From: Amycolatopsis coloradensis
GTDB lineage: Bacteria > Actinomycetota > Actinomycetes > Mycobacteriales > Pseudonocardiaceae
Length of the DNA stretch: 64,000 bases
Assembly: GCF_001953865.1 (NCBI RefSeq)
Contig: NZ_MQUQ01000015.1
Location: forward strand, 294,026 to 358,025
Direction: 5' to 3'
The notes below the pieces were generated by a model. The model was not told the origin of the DNA, did no database searches, and was given only the letters and a program-made list of their open reading frames with translations. This document shows, in pieces, positions 50,084 through 57,155 of this stretch. Made by a program: the position numbers and the translations under genes. How positions within the stretch are numbered: position 1 is the first letter of the stretch; every line of letters starts with the position of its first letter.

Positions 50084-50518
50084 ATGGCAGTGCAGAAACT
50101 CCGCAGCGGCGTGATCGGCCGGATCGCCCGGCTCATCGACTTCCGGATCGACGAGCGGCTCCGCGACCTCAACGGGCGTGTCAACGAACTCGAACACGCC
50201 ACCGCGGACCACCGCCGCCGCCTCGACGGCGCTGAAAGCGGCCTCGAGCACGCGCGCGGCGACCTGCGCTGGACCCGCGCCGAGCTGGACCGCCTGATCC
50301 CGAGCGTCGCGGCCCAGGAGGCCCAGCTGGAGGACCTGCGCGAGTCGATCTCGCTGCCGGCGCACGCCGACAAGCCCGAACTGGCCGAGGCGCGCAGCCT
50401 GATCCAGGAGATCCAGCGCCAGCACGCCCAGATCCGCGTCCGGCTGGCCGGGATCGCCCGTTACGAGGACCGGTTGCGCCGTCTCGAGGAGACCGCCACC
50501 GTCCCGGCAGGCGAATGA
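50084..50518 (+). CDS. coiled-coil protein of unknown function in the Pse locus
   Basis: A 144-residue, highly charged helical protein. After a basic N-terminus (MAVQKLRSGVIGRIARLIDFRIDERL) nearly all of residues 20-135 shows heptad-like leucine/alanine spacing (LNGRVNELEHATADHRRRLDG, LERLEE-type repeats), predicting a long coiled coil. There is no signal or membrane segment. It sits between the GT29-like gene (36 bases) and pseH (ATGA overlap), so it is co-expressed with them. A scaffold or chain-length-control role near the transferase is conceivable but unsupported. Confidence 0.75.
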   Translation: MAVQKLRSGVIGRIARLIDFRIDERLRDLNGRVNELEHATADHRRRLDGAESGLEHARGDLRWTRAELDRLIPSVAAQEAQLEDLRESISLPAHADKPELAEARSLIQEIQRQHAQIRVRLAGIARYEDRLRRLEETATVPAGE

Positions 50519-51033
50519 CCGGCTCGCTGGTCGAGGCCGGAGAAGGCGACCTCGAGCGGATCCGGCGGTGGCGCAACCACCCGTCGGTGCGGAAGGTCAG
50601 TTTCACCACGCACGAGATCGGTGCCGACGAGCATCGTGGCTGGTTCGAGGCGGTCCGTGCCGACCCGAGCCGTCGCGTGCTCGTCTACCGGCACGACGGG
50701 GTGCCCGCCGGTGTCGTGCTGTTCAGCGACATCGACACCGAGGCCGGAAGCGCGGAATGGCACTTCTACCTGGACGTCGAAGGGCTCGGCCGGGAGACCC
50801 TCCCCGCGTGGTTGCGGTTGGAGGGCGCGGCCGTCGACTACGGCTTCGACGTACTCGGCCTCAGCCGGCTGGGTGGTGCGACGCTCGCGGACAACCGTCA
50901 GGTCCTGCAACTGCACAAGCGATTCGGCTTCACCGAGACACGCAGGTATGTTCGGGAGGTCGACGGCGAGCCGCGCGAGGTCGTCTGGACCGAATTGCGT
51001 GCCGCCGACCGCCGGATGAGGAAGAAGAGGTAG
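50515..51033 (+). CDS. pseH: PseH-type N-acetyltransferase (GNAT)
   Basis: A 172-residue GNAT acetyltransferase that N-acetylates the 4-amino group of UDP-4-amino-4,6-dideoxy-N-acetyl-beta-L-altrosamine, the third step to pseudaminic acid. It begins LVEAGEGDLERIRRWRNHPSVRKVSF, the RimJ/PseH-like start with the conserved W-R-N, and ends with ATLADNRQVLQLHKRFGFTETRRYVR, the acetyl-CoA/helix 4 region. It overlaps the coiled-coil gene and is followed after 10 bases by the NeuB-type synthase, so function is supported by both fold and neighbourhood. Confidence 0.85.
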   Translation: MTGSLVEAGEGDLERIRRWRNHPSVRKVSFTTHEIGADEHRGWFEAVRADPSRRVLVYRHDGVPAGVVLFSDIDTEAGSAEWHFYLDVEGLGRETLPAWLRLEGAAVDYGFDVLGLSRLGGATLADNRQVLQLHKRFGFTETRRYVREVDGEPREVVWTELRAADRRMRKKR

Positions 51034-51043
51034 TCGTACCCCG

Positions 51044-52099
51044 ATGACCGCCAGCGAGGTGCGCATCGGCGCACATGTCCTGTCGGCGGCGCACCCGCCG
51101 TTCGTCATCGCCGAGATGTCCGGCAACCACAACGGCGAACTGGCCAGGGCGCTGGAGATCGTTGACGCGATCGCCGAGACCGGCGCACAGGCGGTCAAGC
51201 TCCAGACCTACCGGCCGGACACGATCACCATCGACGTCGACACCCCGGACTTCCGGATCGGCGCTTCGCATTCGCTGTGGGGCGGCGAGAACCTCTACAA
51301 GCTCTACGAGCGCGCCCACACCCCGTGGGAGTGGCACGAGCCACTGTTCGAGCGGGCCCGCGCCCATGGCCTCGAAATCTTCTCCAGCCCGTTCGACCCC
51401 ACCGCGGTCGACCTGCTGGAATCGCTGGACGCGCCCGCGTACAAGATCGCGTCGTCGGAGATCGTCGACCTGCCGCTGATCGAACTGTGCGCGAAGACCG
51501 GCAAGCCGCTCATCATCTCGACCGGTATGGCGAGCGTCGCCGAAATCGACGCCGCGGTGCGGACCGCGCGCGAGGCGGGCAACGACCAGCTGATCGTGCT
51601 CGGTTGCACCGCCAGCTACCCGGCGTCGCCCGCCGAGAGCAACCTGCGCGGGCTGCCCGTCCTGGCCGGGGTGACCGGAACGCTCGTCGGCCTGTCCGAC
51701 CACACGCCCGGCATCGGCGCCCCGCTGGCGGCCGTCGCGCTCGGCGCCGTCGCGATCGAGAAGCACGTGACCCTGGCCAGGACCGATGGCGGCGTCGACT
51801 CGGAGTTCTCCCTGGAGCCCGCCGAGCTGGCCGCGCTGGTCACCGAGTCGCACCGCGCCTGGGAGGCGCTGGGCGCGGCGGTGATCGGGCCGCGCGAGAG
51901 CGAGAAGGAAGGCCTGCGGTTCCGGCGTTCCCTGTACGTCGTCGAGGACGTGCGGGCCGGGGACACCGTGACGAGGGAGAACGTCCGCTCGATCCGGCCG
52001 GCCGGTGGCCTGGCCCCGGCCGAGATCGTGAACGTACTCGGCCGCACCTTCGCCTCCGATGTCCCGAAGGGCACCGCGCTCACCTGGGGCTTGATCTAG
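51044..52099 (+). CDS. pseI: pseudaminic acid synthase (NeuB family)
   Basis: A 351-residue nonulosonate synthase that condenses 2,4-diacetamido-2,4,6-trideoxy-L-altrose with phosphoenolpyruvate. The TIM barrel (about 1-280) has IAEMSGNHNGELARALEIVDAIAETGAQAVKLQTY, FSSPFDPTAVDLLESL, KIASSEIVDLPLI, STGMASVAEI and SDHTPGIGAPLAAVALGAVAIEKHVTL. The C-terminal antifreeze-like SAF domain (about 285-351) has RRSLYVVEDVRAGDTVTRENVRSIRP. These blocks fit PseI better than sialic acid synthases because the PseB/PseC/PseG set is present. Its stop overlaps that of the convergent pseC by 4 bases. Confidence 0.9.
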   Translation: MTASEVRIGAHVLSAAHPPFVIAEMSGNHNGELARALEIVDAIAETGAQAVKLQTYRPDTITIDVDTPDFRIGASHSLWGGENLYKLYERAHTPWEWHEPLFERARAHGLEIFSSPFDPTAVDLLESLDAPAYKIASSEIVDLPLIELCAKTGKPLIISTGMASVAEIDAAVRTAREAGNDQLIVLGCTASYPASPAESNLRGLPVLAGVTGTLVGLSDHTPGIGAPLAAVALGAVAIEKHVTLARTDGGVDSEFSLEPAELAALVTESHRAWEALGAAVIGPRESEKEGLRFRRSLYVVEDVRAGDTVTRENVRSIRPAGGLAPAEIVNVLGRTFASDVPKGTALTWGLI

Positions 52100-53271
52100 C
52101 CGAAGAAGGTGCGGACCTCGTCGATGACGCGGTCCACGTCGGCGTCGGTCAACGCCGGGAACAGCGGCAGCGAAAGCTCCTGGCGGTAGTACAGCTCCGC
52201 GTTCGGGCACAGGCCCCGCTGGTATCCGAGGTCCTCGAACACCGGATGCCAGTACGCGGGGATGTAGTTGACCTGCACGCCGATTCCCTTGACACGTAAG
52301 TGATCGAACAACGCACGACGTCGTCCTTCGAGGACTCGCAGCGGGTACAGGTGCCACACCGGGTCCGCGCCTTCGCGCACCGCGGGAGTCAGTACTCCGT
52401 CCAAAGAGGACAGTGCTGCGGTATAGCGCGCGTGGATCCCGGCGCGGCGCCTCTTGAACTCGGCGAGCCGCCGGAGCTGACTGCTTCCCAGGGCGCACAA
52501 CACATCCGGCAACCGGTAGTTGAGGCCGAACTCGTGCACCTCCTGGTGCCACGCGCCTTCGTCCGGATAGCGCTGCGCGGCCTTGTCCCGCACCAGCCCG
52601 TGGTTGCGGAAGCCGCGGGCGCGCGCCAGCAGCTCGTCCGAACCGGCGATCACGGCGCCGCCTTCGGCCGTGGTGAGATTCTTGGTGGGGAAGAAGGAGA
52701 ACGTGGTGAGGTCGGCTAGCGAGCCGACCGGCCTGCCCTGCCAGCTCCCGCCGACGGAATGCGCGGCGTCCTCCAGCAGCAGCGCGCCGTTGTCGTGCGC
52801 GATGCGGCCGAGTTCGTCCAGTTCCGCGGGGTGGCCGGCGTAGTCGACGGCCGCGACGACCTTGGTCCGCGAGGTGACCGCCGCGGCGGCCGCGGCCGGG
52901 TCGAGGTTCCCGGTGTCCGCCTCGACGTCGGCGAAGACGACCTTGCCACCGAGCAGCACGGCCGTCGCGGCGGTGGCGACGAAGGTCATCGGTGACGTGA
53001 CGACCTCGTCACCGGGGCCGATCCCGGCCGCCGCGTAGGCGACGTGCAGTGCCGCGGTGCCCGAGGTGACGGCGACGGCGGGGGTGCCGCCGGTGTGCTC
53101 GGCCAAGTCCTCTTCGAAGCGTGTGACGGCGGGGCCGGTGGTCAGCCAGTCGCCACGCAGTACGGCGGTGACGGCGGCGATGTCCTCGTCCGAAATGGAC
53201 TGACGGCCGTAGGGCAGGAACGACTTGGCCGACGTGCTCTTTCCCGCGGAGGCGGCATCAGACTCAGCCAT
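52096..53271 (-). CDS. pseC: UDP-4-amino-4,6-dideoxy-N-acetyl-beta-L-altrosamine transaminase
   Basis: A 391-residue DegT-family PLP aminotransferase. It starts LPYGRQSISDEDIAAVTAVLRGDWLTTGPAVTRFEEDLAEHTG, the characteristic PseC opening (PYGRQ-I..dDi..v...L..d.LTtGP). Lys197 in FSFFPTKNLTTAEGG is the expected PLP lysine and LEDAAHSVGG carries the Asp. It aminates the 4-keto product of PseB. It is the second gene of a pseB-pseC operon with an 8-base overlap; its end overlaps pseI. Its start has the alternative MAESDAAS extension of about 18 residues before the conserved region. Confidence 0.9.
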   Translation of the reverse strand: MAESDAASAGKSTSAKSFLPYGRQSISDEDIAAVTAVLRGDWLTTGPAVTRFEEDLAEHTGGTPAVAVTSGTAALHVAYAAAGIGPGDEVVTSPMTFVATAATAVLLGGKVVFADVEADTGNLDPAAAAAAVTSRTKVVAAVDYAGHPAELDELGRIAHDNGALLLEDAAHSVGGSWQGRPVGSLADLTTFSFFPTKNLTTAEGGAVIAGSDELLARARGFRNHGLVRDKAAQRYPDEGAWHQEVHEFGLNYRLPDVLCALGSSQLRRLAEFKRRRAGIHARYTAALSSLDGVLTPAVREGADPVWHLYPLRVLEGRRRALFDHLRVKGIGVQVNYIPAYWHPVFEDLGYQRGLCPNAELYYRQELSLPLFPALTDADVDRVIDEVRTFFG

Positions 53272-54247
53272 ACTGCTCGACCAGGTCGCGCAGTTCCTCG
53301 GCGTCGAGCCACAGGTCGTTGGTGTCCGAGCGGTACGCGAAGTTCTCCGGCACGGCCTGGCCGTCCGACGGCGGCTCGTAGCCCCAGCCCGCGATATGCG
53401 GCTGGACGACGTACCGATCGCTCAACCGCACGGTCCGGCGGGCGTCGTCGGGGGCGATCATCTCTTCGTGCAGCTTCTCGCCGGGCCGGATGCCGACCTC
53501 GTGCATCGGCGACCCGGGCGCGATGGCCTGCGCGAGGTCGACCAGCCGCATGCTCGGGATGCGCGGCACGTACAGCTCACCGCCGTTCATCTGGTCGAAC
53601 GAGTCGACCACGAACCGCACGGCCTGCGGGAGCGTGATCCAGAAGCGGGTCATCTCCTTGTGCGTGATCGGCAGTGACTCGCCCTTGGCCGCCAGCGCGC
53701 GGAAGAACGGGATCACACTGCCGCGGGAACCCATCACGTTGCCGTAGCGGACCACGGAAAACCGGGTCGGATGCGTCGCGGCGTAGTGGTTCGCGCTGAT
53801 GAACATCCGGTCGGCGCACAGCTTGGTGGCGCCGTAGAGGTTGATCGGACTCGACGCCTTGTCGGTCGAGAGCGCGACGACCTTCTTCACGCCCGTGTCG
53901 ATCGCGGCCTCGATGACGTTCTGCGAGCCGACGACGTTGGTCTGCACGAATTCGAACGGGTTGTACTCACCCGTGTCGACCTGCTTGAGGGCGGCGGCGT
54001 GCACCACGTAGTCGACTCCGTGCATCGCGCGCTCGAGGCGGCGGCGGTCCCGGATGTCGCCGATGAACCAGCGCAGTCTCGGGTCGTTGTCGAACTGCTG
54101 ACGCGCTTCGTACTGCTTGAGCTCGTCTCGGGAGAGCACGACCAGCCGTCGCGGGTTTAGCTCGGCCAGGGCGTAGGTGATGAACGCCTTGCCGAACGAA
54201 CCGGTCCCGCCGGTGAGCAGGATGCTGGAGCCATCCAGCTCGGACAT
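53264..54247 (-). CDS. pseB: UDP-N-acetylglucosamine 4,6-dehydratase (5-inverting)
   Basis: A 327-residue extended SDR of the FlaA1/PseB type, the first enzyme of the pathway: UDP-GlcNAc to UDP-2-acetamido-2,6-dideoxy-L-arabino-hexos-4-ulose. NAD motif TGGTGSFGKAF, then SRDELKQYEARQQF, HAAALKQVDTGEYNPFEFVQTNVVGSQNVIEAA and the catalytic region VVALSTDKASSPINLYGATKLCADRMF (Asp-Lys plus Tyr-x3-Lys). These sequences are diagnostic of inverting dehydratases. The ATG follows GGAGG. It is divergent from the cytidylyltransferase gene; only 40 bases separate the starts, so the two promoters must overlap. Confidence 0.95.
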   Translation of the reverse strand: MSELDGSSILLTGGTGSFGKAFITYALAELNPRRLVVLSRDELKQYEARQQFDNDPRLRWFIGDIRDRRRLERAMHGVDYVVHAAALKQVDTGEYNPFEFVQTNVVGSQNVIEAAIDTGVKKVVALSTDKASSPINLYGATKLCADRMFISANHYAATHPTRFSVVRYGNVMGSRGSVIPFFRALAAKGESLPITHKEMTRFWITLPQAVRFVVDSFDQMNGGELYVPRIPSMRLVDLAQAIAPGSPMHEVGIRPGEKLHEEMIAPDDARRTVRLSDRYVVQPHIAGWGYEPPSDGQAVPENFAYRSDTNDLWLDAEELRDLVEQYG

Positions 54248-54287
54248 CGTTGACCTCCGCGTTTCGGTGCTACTGCCGTCGGCCATC

Positions 54288-55043
54288 ATGTCACCCATGG
54301 ATCGAGCCCCCGGGGCCCACGTGGTCAACGCCGTCATCCAGGCGCGGGCGTCGTCGACCCGGCTGCCGGGCAAGGTGCTGCGGCCCCTGTCCGGCCGGAG
54401 CGTGCTCGGCTGGGTCGTCCGTGCCGCGGCGGCTTCGCCGGGAATCGACGACGTCGTGGTCGCGACCTCCACCGAAGCCGAAGACGACGCGGTGGCCGCG
54501 GAGGCCGAGCGGCACGGCGCCCTGGTCGCCAGAGGACCGCTGGACGATGTCCTCGCGCGCTTCGCGGTGGCCATCGAGTCGTACCCGGCCGACGCCGTGG
54601 TGCGGCTCACCGCCGACTGCCCGCTGCTCGACCCGGCACTGATCGGGCAGCTCGTCACCCTGTGGCGCGCCCGGCCCTCGCTGGACTACCTGAGCACGAC
54701 CCTGGTGCGCACCTTGCCTCGCGGCTTCGACGCCGAACTGGTGCGCGCGGAAGTACTGGCCGAGCAGGTCGAAACCGCCCGTGGCGCCGACCGGGAGCAC
54801 GTGACCTCGGGCATCTACTCGCGGCCGGAGACTTACTCGTGCTCCGGGATCGTGGTCAGCCCGTCCGCCGAAGACCTGCGCGTGACGTTGGACACCGCCG
54901 AGGACTGGGCGGTCATCGAAGGTGTCGTCGCCGAGCTGGGAGACCGCGTCGGCGACTGGCGTGAGGTGGTCGCCGTGCTGCGGGCGCGACCCGATCTCGC
55001 CAAGCTCAACGCGCACGTCGAGCAGAAAAAAGTGGCCCGGTGA
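54288..55043 (+). CDS. pseF: SpsF-type nucleotidyltransferase, probable CMP-pseudaminic acid synthetase
   Basis: A 251-residue GT-A-fold cytidylyltransferase of the SpsF group: VNAVIQARASSTRLPGKVLRPLSGRSVLGWVVRAA is the nucleotide-binding start, VRLTADCPLLDPALI the metal-binding Asp region, and LRVTLDTAEDW the conserved end. SpsF proteins accompany SpsE/SpsG (NeuB/PseG types) in Bacillus sps operons. In this complete Pse locus the protein is the only candidate for CMP activation. It is overlapped by pseG (GTGA). The start could be ATG 54288 or 54297; neither has a clear ribosome-binding site, suggesting a leaderless or near-leaderless message. Confidence 0.8.
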   Translation: MSPMDRAPGAHVVNAVIQARASSTRLPGKVLRPLSGRSVLGWVVRAAAASPGIDDVVVATSTEAEDDAVAAEAERHGALVARGPLDDVLARFAVAIESYPADAVVRLTADCPLLDPALIGQLVTLWRARPSLDYLSTTLVRTLPRGFDAELVRAEVLAEQVETARGADREHVTSGIYSRPETYSCSGIVVSPSAEDLRVTLDTAEDWAVIEGVVAELGDRVGDWREVVAVLRARPDLAKLNAHVEQKKVAR

Positions 55044-56008
55044 CGCGACTGGTGCTGCGGGCCGACGCCTCCGGGACGATCGGCGCGGGCCACATCTCGC
55101 GCATGGTCGCCTACGCCGAGCGCGCCGTCGCGCGGGGCTGGGAGGTCGTGTTCTCGGGACAGGTGGACAACGCCGAATGGCTGGCGGCGCGCTTCGATGA
55201 GCTGTCCGTGCCGGTGGTGCCGTCTGCGTCCTTCGAAGGCTTCGACGCGGTGATCGTCGACCACTACGGCCTCGGCGAGCTACGCGAAAGCGTCAACGCC
55301 GCCGGTGCGCTGCTGGTGTCCATCGAGGACGACGTGTTCGGCAGGCGCGCGGCGGACCTCGTCGTCGACTGTGGTTTCGCGCCCGCCCTGAGGCCCGACG
55401 ACGGTTCCGCCGAACTGCTCAGGGGAGTGGCCTACGCGCCGCTGCGGGAAGTCGTCCGGGAGGCGCGAGAGAAGCGTCGCGGCCGCGAGGGAGCCGAGCG
55501 GCCGCACGTGACCGTGGTGCTCGGCGGGGGGACGGAATGGGCCGGGACGGTCGGCGGGCTGCTGCACGCCCTGCGCGACACGGAACTGCCGTTCGTCGCC
55601 GATGTGCTCGTGCGCGGCGAACCCGTCGTGCCGGAGGCGCTGCCGGGTCAGGAATTCCGCATCGCGCCGCCCGGACCGGGCTTGCTCGATCTCTTGGTGG
55701 AGACGGACGTCGCGGTGAGCGCGGCCGGCGTCACGCTGCTCGAGCTGTGCTGCCTCGGCGTCCCGACCGGCGTCGTGCGGCTGGTCGACAACCAGGTGAC
55801 GGGCTACCGGGGCGCGCTCGACCTCGGACTGGCGGCCGGGCTGGGGAGCGCGGAGGCGCTGGACGCCGGAGCCGTCGAGACGCTGCGGACCTTGCTGCGG
55901 GACCCGGTCGCGCGGCAGCGGTTCTCGGAGACGGCCGCGTCCGTTGTGGACGGGCAGGGCGTGGACCGGGTACTGGACCGGTTGGAAGCCATTTTGGCGG
56001 GCGACTGA
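55040..56008 (+). CDS. pseG: UDP-2,4-diacetamido-2,4,6-trideoxy-beta-L-altrose hydrolase
   Basis: A 322-residue GT-B-like hydrolase that releases UDP to give the free hexose used by PseI. It begins TRLVLRADASGTIGAGHISRM, with His18 in G-x-G-H matching the catalytic His17 of Campylobacter PseG. The C-terminal half has a nucleotide-sugar site (VVLGGGTEWAGTVGGLLHAL, then ETDVAVSAAGVTLLELCCLGVPTGVVRLVDNQ with the E-L-C-x-G-x-P block). The GTG start overlaps the pseF stop, so activation and hydrolysis enzymes are co-translated. Confidence 0.9.
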   Translation: MTRLVLRADASGTIGAGHISRMVAYAERAVARGWEVVFSGQVDNAEWLAARFDELSVPVVPSASFEGFDAVIVDHYGLGELRESVNAAGALLVSIEDDVFGRRAADLVVDCGFAPALRPDDGSAELLRGVAYAPLREVVREAREKRRGREGAERPHVTVVLGGGTEWAGTVGGLLHALRDTELPFVADVLVRGEPVVPEALPGQEFRIAPPGPGLLDLLVETDVAVSAAGVTLLELCCLGVPTGVVRLVDNQVTGYRGALDLGLAAGLGSAEALDAGAVETLRTLLRDPVARQRFSETAASVVDGQGVDRVLDRLEAILAGD

Positions 56009-56044
56009 GCCAGCGGTGATTTCCGGGCCAGACTCCTTGAAGCC

Positions 56045-56255
56045 GTGACCAGGGAAACGAGCATCTTCGAGATCCGGCCCTTGCTCGCGGCTCGCGGGGG
56101 AGCTTGAGCGGGGCGTGTCGCGGGCGAAGCTTCATCAAGAGCTGATCGACACGATCCTGTTCCTCCGGGCGGAGGGCAGGGAAGCGGAAGAGGAACGGGT
56201 CGAGAACGTCGCCGACCTGATGTCGGATTGGGTTCCGCGGGAATATCGCTTGTAG
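56045..56255 (+). pseudogene. small ORF split by a one-base frameshift
   Basis: Frame 1 from GTG 56045 reads VTRETSIFEIRPLLAARGGA then stops. If one G is removed from the run at about 56096-56101, the frame continues ELERGVSRAKLHQELIDTILF and ends NVADLMSDWVPREYRL at 56255, giving about 69 residues of charged helical protein. The downstream half alone (GTG 56115, 46 residues) remains open. This is either a recent pseudogene or an assembly error in a homopolymer. No function is recognised. Confidence 0.4.
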
Positions 56256-56274
56256 CGGCGCGGACACTGAAACC

Positions 56275-56370
56275 GTGAACGAGGTTTTCCGCGAAGTGCT
56301 GCTGCCCGACCTGCTCATCGTGGACCTGCGGAGGTTCTTCCGCCCGCTGCGCAACCCCCGGGTGTTATGA
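56275..56370 (+). CDS. possible 31-residue peptide
   Basis: GTG at 56275 opens VNEVFREVLLPDLLIVDLRRFFRPLRNPRVL, an amphipathic peptide with a basic C-terminal half. Its stop codon falls in the left arm of the palindrome at 56364-56416. There is no ribosome-binding site and no homologue that I recognise; it may be chance. Confidence 0.2.
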   Translation: MNEVFREVLLPDLLIVDLRRFFRPLRNPRVL

Positions 56371-56416
56371 ACGGACCGTTTATAACAAATTCTGTTATGA
56401 AAGGTCCGTTCATAAC
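56364..56416. terminator. hairpin between the Pse locus and bpa
   Basis: GTTATGAACGGACC (56364-56377) and GGTCCGTTCATAAC (56403-56416) are perfectly complementary, with partly paired inner TTTATAAC/GTTATGAAA segments. It is unusually AT-rich for this genome. It lies 5 bases after the end of bpa on the other strand and could terminate bpa as well as transcription from the pseG side. Confidence 0.65.
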
Positions 56417-56421
56417 AGGCG

Positions 56422-57012
56422 TCAGAGGTACTGCCCGGGCCCGTGTGCCTCGCCGGTGCCGCCGCCAAAGCCCGTGCCGCCACCCGCGGAAGGTCCGGCC
56501 GGGAGTCCGCGCCGCATCTGCTCCAGCTGCACCCGGGCCGCCATCTGCTGCGCGAACAGCGCGGTCTGGATGCCGCTGAACAGCCCTTCCAGCCAGCCGA
56601 CCAGCTGAGCCTGCGCGATCCGCAGCTCGGCATCGGACGGCGTCGAGTTCTCGGTGAACGGCCGCACCAGCCGCTCCAGCTCGTCCTGGAGTTCCGGCGC
56701 CAGCGCCTGCTCCAGTTCGCGGATCGACGTCTGGTGGATCTCGCGCACGCGGGTGCGGCTGGCGTCGTCCAGCGGCGCGGCGCGGACCTCCTCCAGCAGC
56801 TGTTTGATCATCGTGCCGATCCGCATCACCTTGGCGGGCTCTTCGACGAGGTCGCCGAGCGATTCCTCGTGAGAGGTCTCCTCCTCGGAGCCGGAGCCGG
56901 AGGCGAGGCGCGCGGTGCCGACCGGGGTGCCGTCGGGACCGACGACCACGACGTGGGGAGCGGAGTCCCCGTCGCTGGGGGTGGTCGATTCACGGGAAGC
57001 TGGGTCGGTCAT
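56422..57012 (-). CDS. bpa: bacterial proteasome activator
   Basis: A roughly 196-residue protein of the Bpa/PafE family, ATP-independent ring-shaped activators of the 20S proteasome. It has a disordered acidic N-terminus (about 1-55), a four-helix domain (about 60-170: VMRIGTMIKQLLEEVRAAPLDDASRTRVREIHQTSIRELEQAL..., ELRIAQAQLVGWLEGLFSGIQTALF) and a Gly-rich tail ending GQYL, the HbYX-like motif that docks to the proteasome. It is the orthologue of M. tuberculosis Rv3780. Two in-frame ATGs (57021 and 57012) are possible. It is divergent from the class V aminotransferase homologue, as Rv3780 neighbours Rv3778c. Confidence 0.9.
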   Translation of the reverse strand: MTDPASRESTTPSDGDSAPHVVVVGPDGTPVGTARLASGSGSEEETSHEESLGDLVEEPAKVMRIGTMIKQLLEEVRAAPLDDASRTRVREIHQTSIRELEQALAPELQDELERLVRPFTENSTPSDAELRIAQAQLVGWLEGLFSGIQTALFAQQMAARVQLEQMRRGLPAGPSAGGGTGFGGGTGEAHGPGQYL

Positions 57013-57155
57013 GTGCTCCATCCTGGCTTACGTCGGGCACGAAGCGCAGCGTGGTTTTCGGCGCCGTCTCCGAGCGTAGCGGGAATCGTCGCGCCCCGTG
57101 GCCGGGCACCCAACCCCGGGTCAAGCGCCAAACCGCACGTCCGTACGGTGTCCCC

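Noticed and set aside
51044..56008. Legionaminic or sialic acid pathway instead of pseudaminic acid
   Set aside because: PseB-type inverting dehydratase, PseC opening motif and PseG with G-x-G-H are all present, and no NeuC/LegG-type 2-epimerase is seen.
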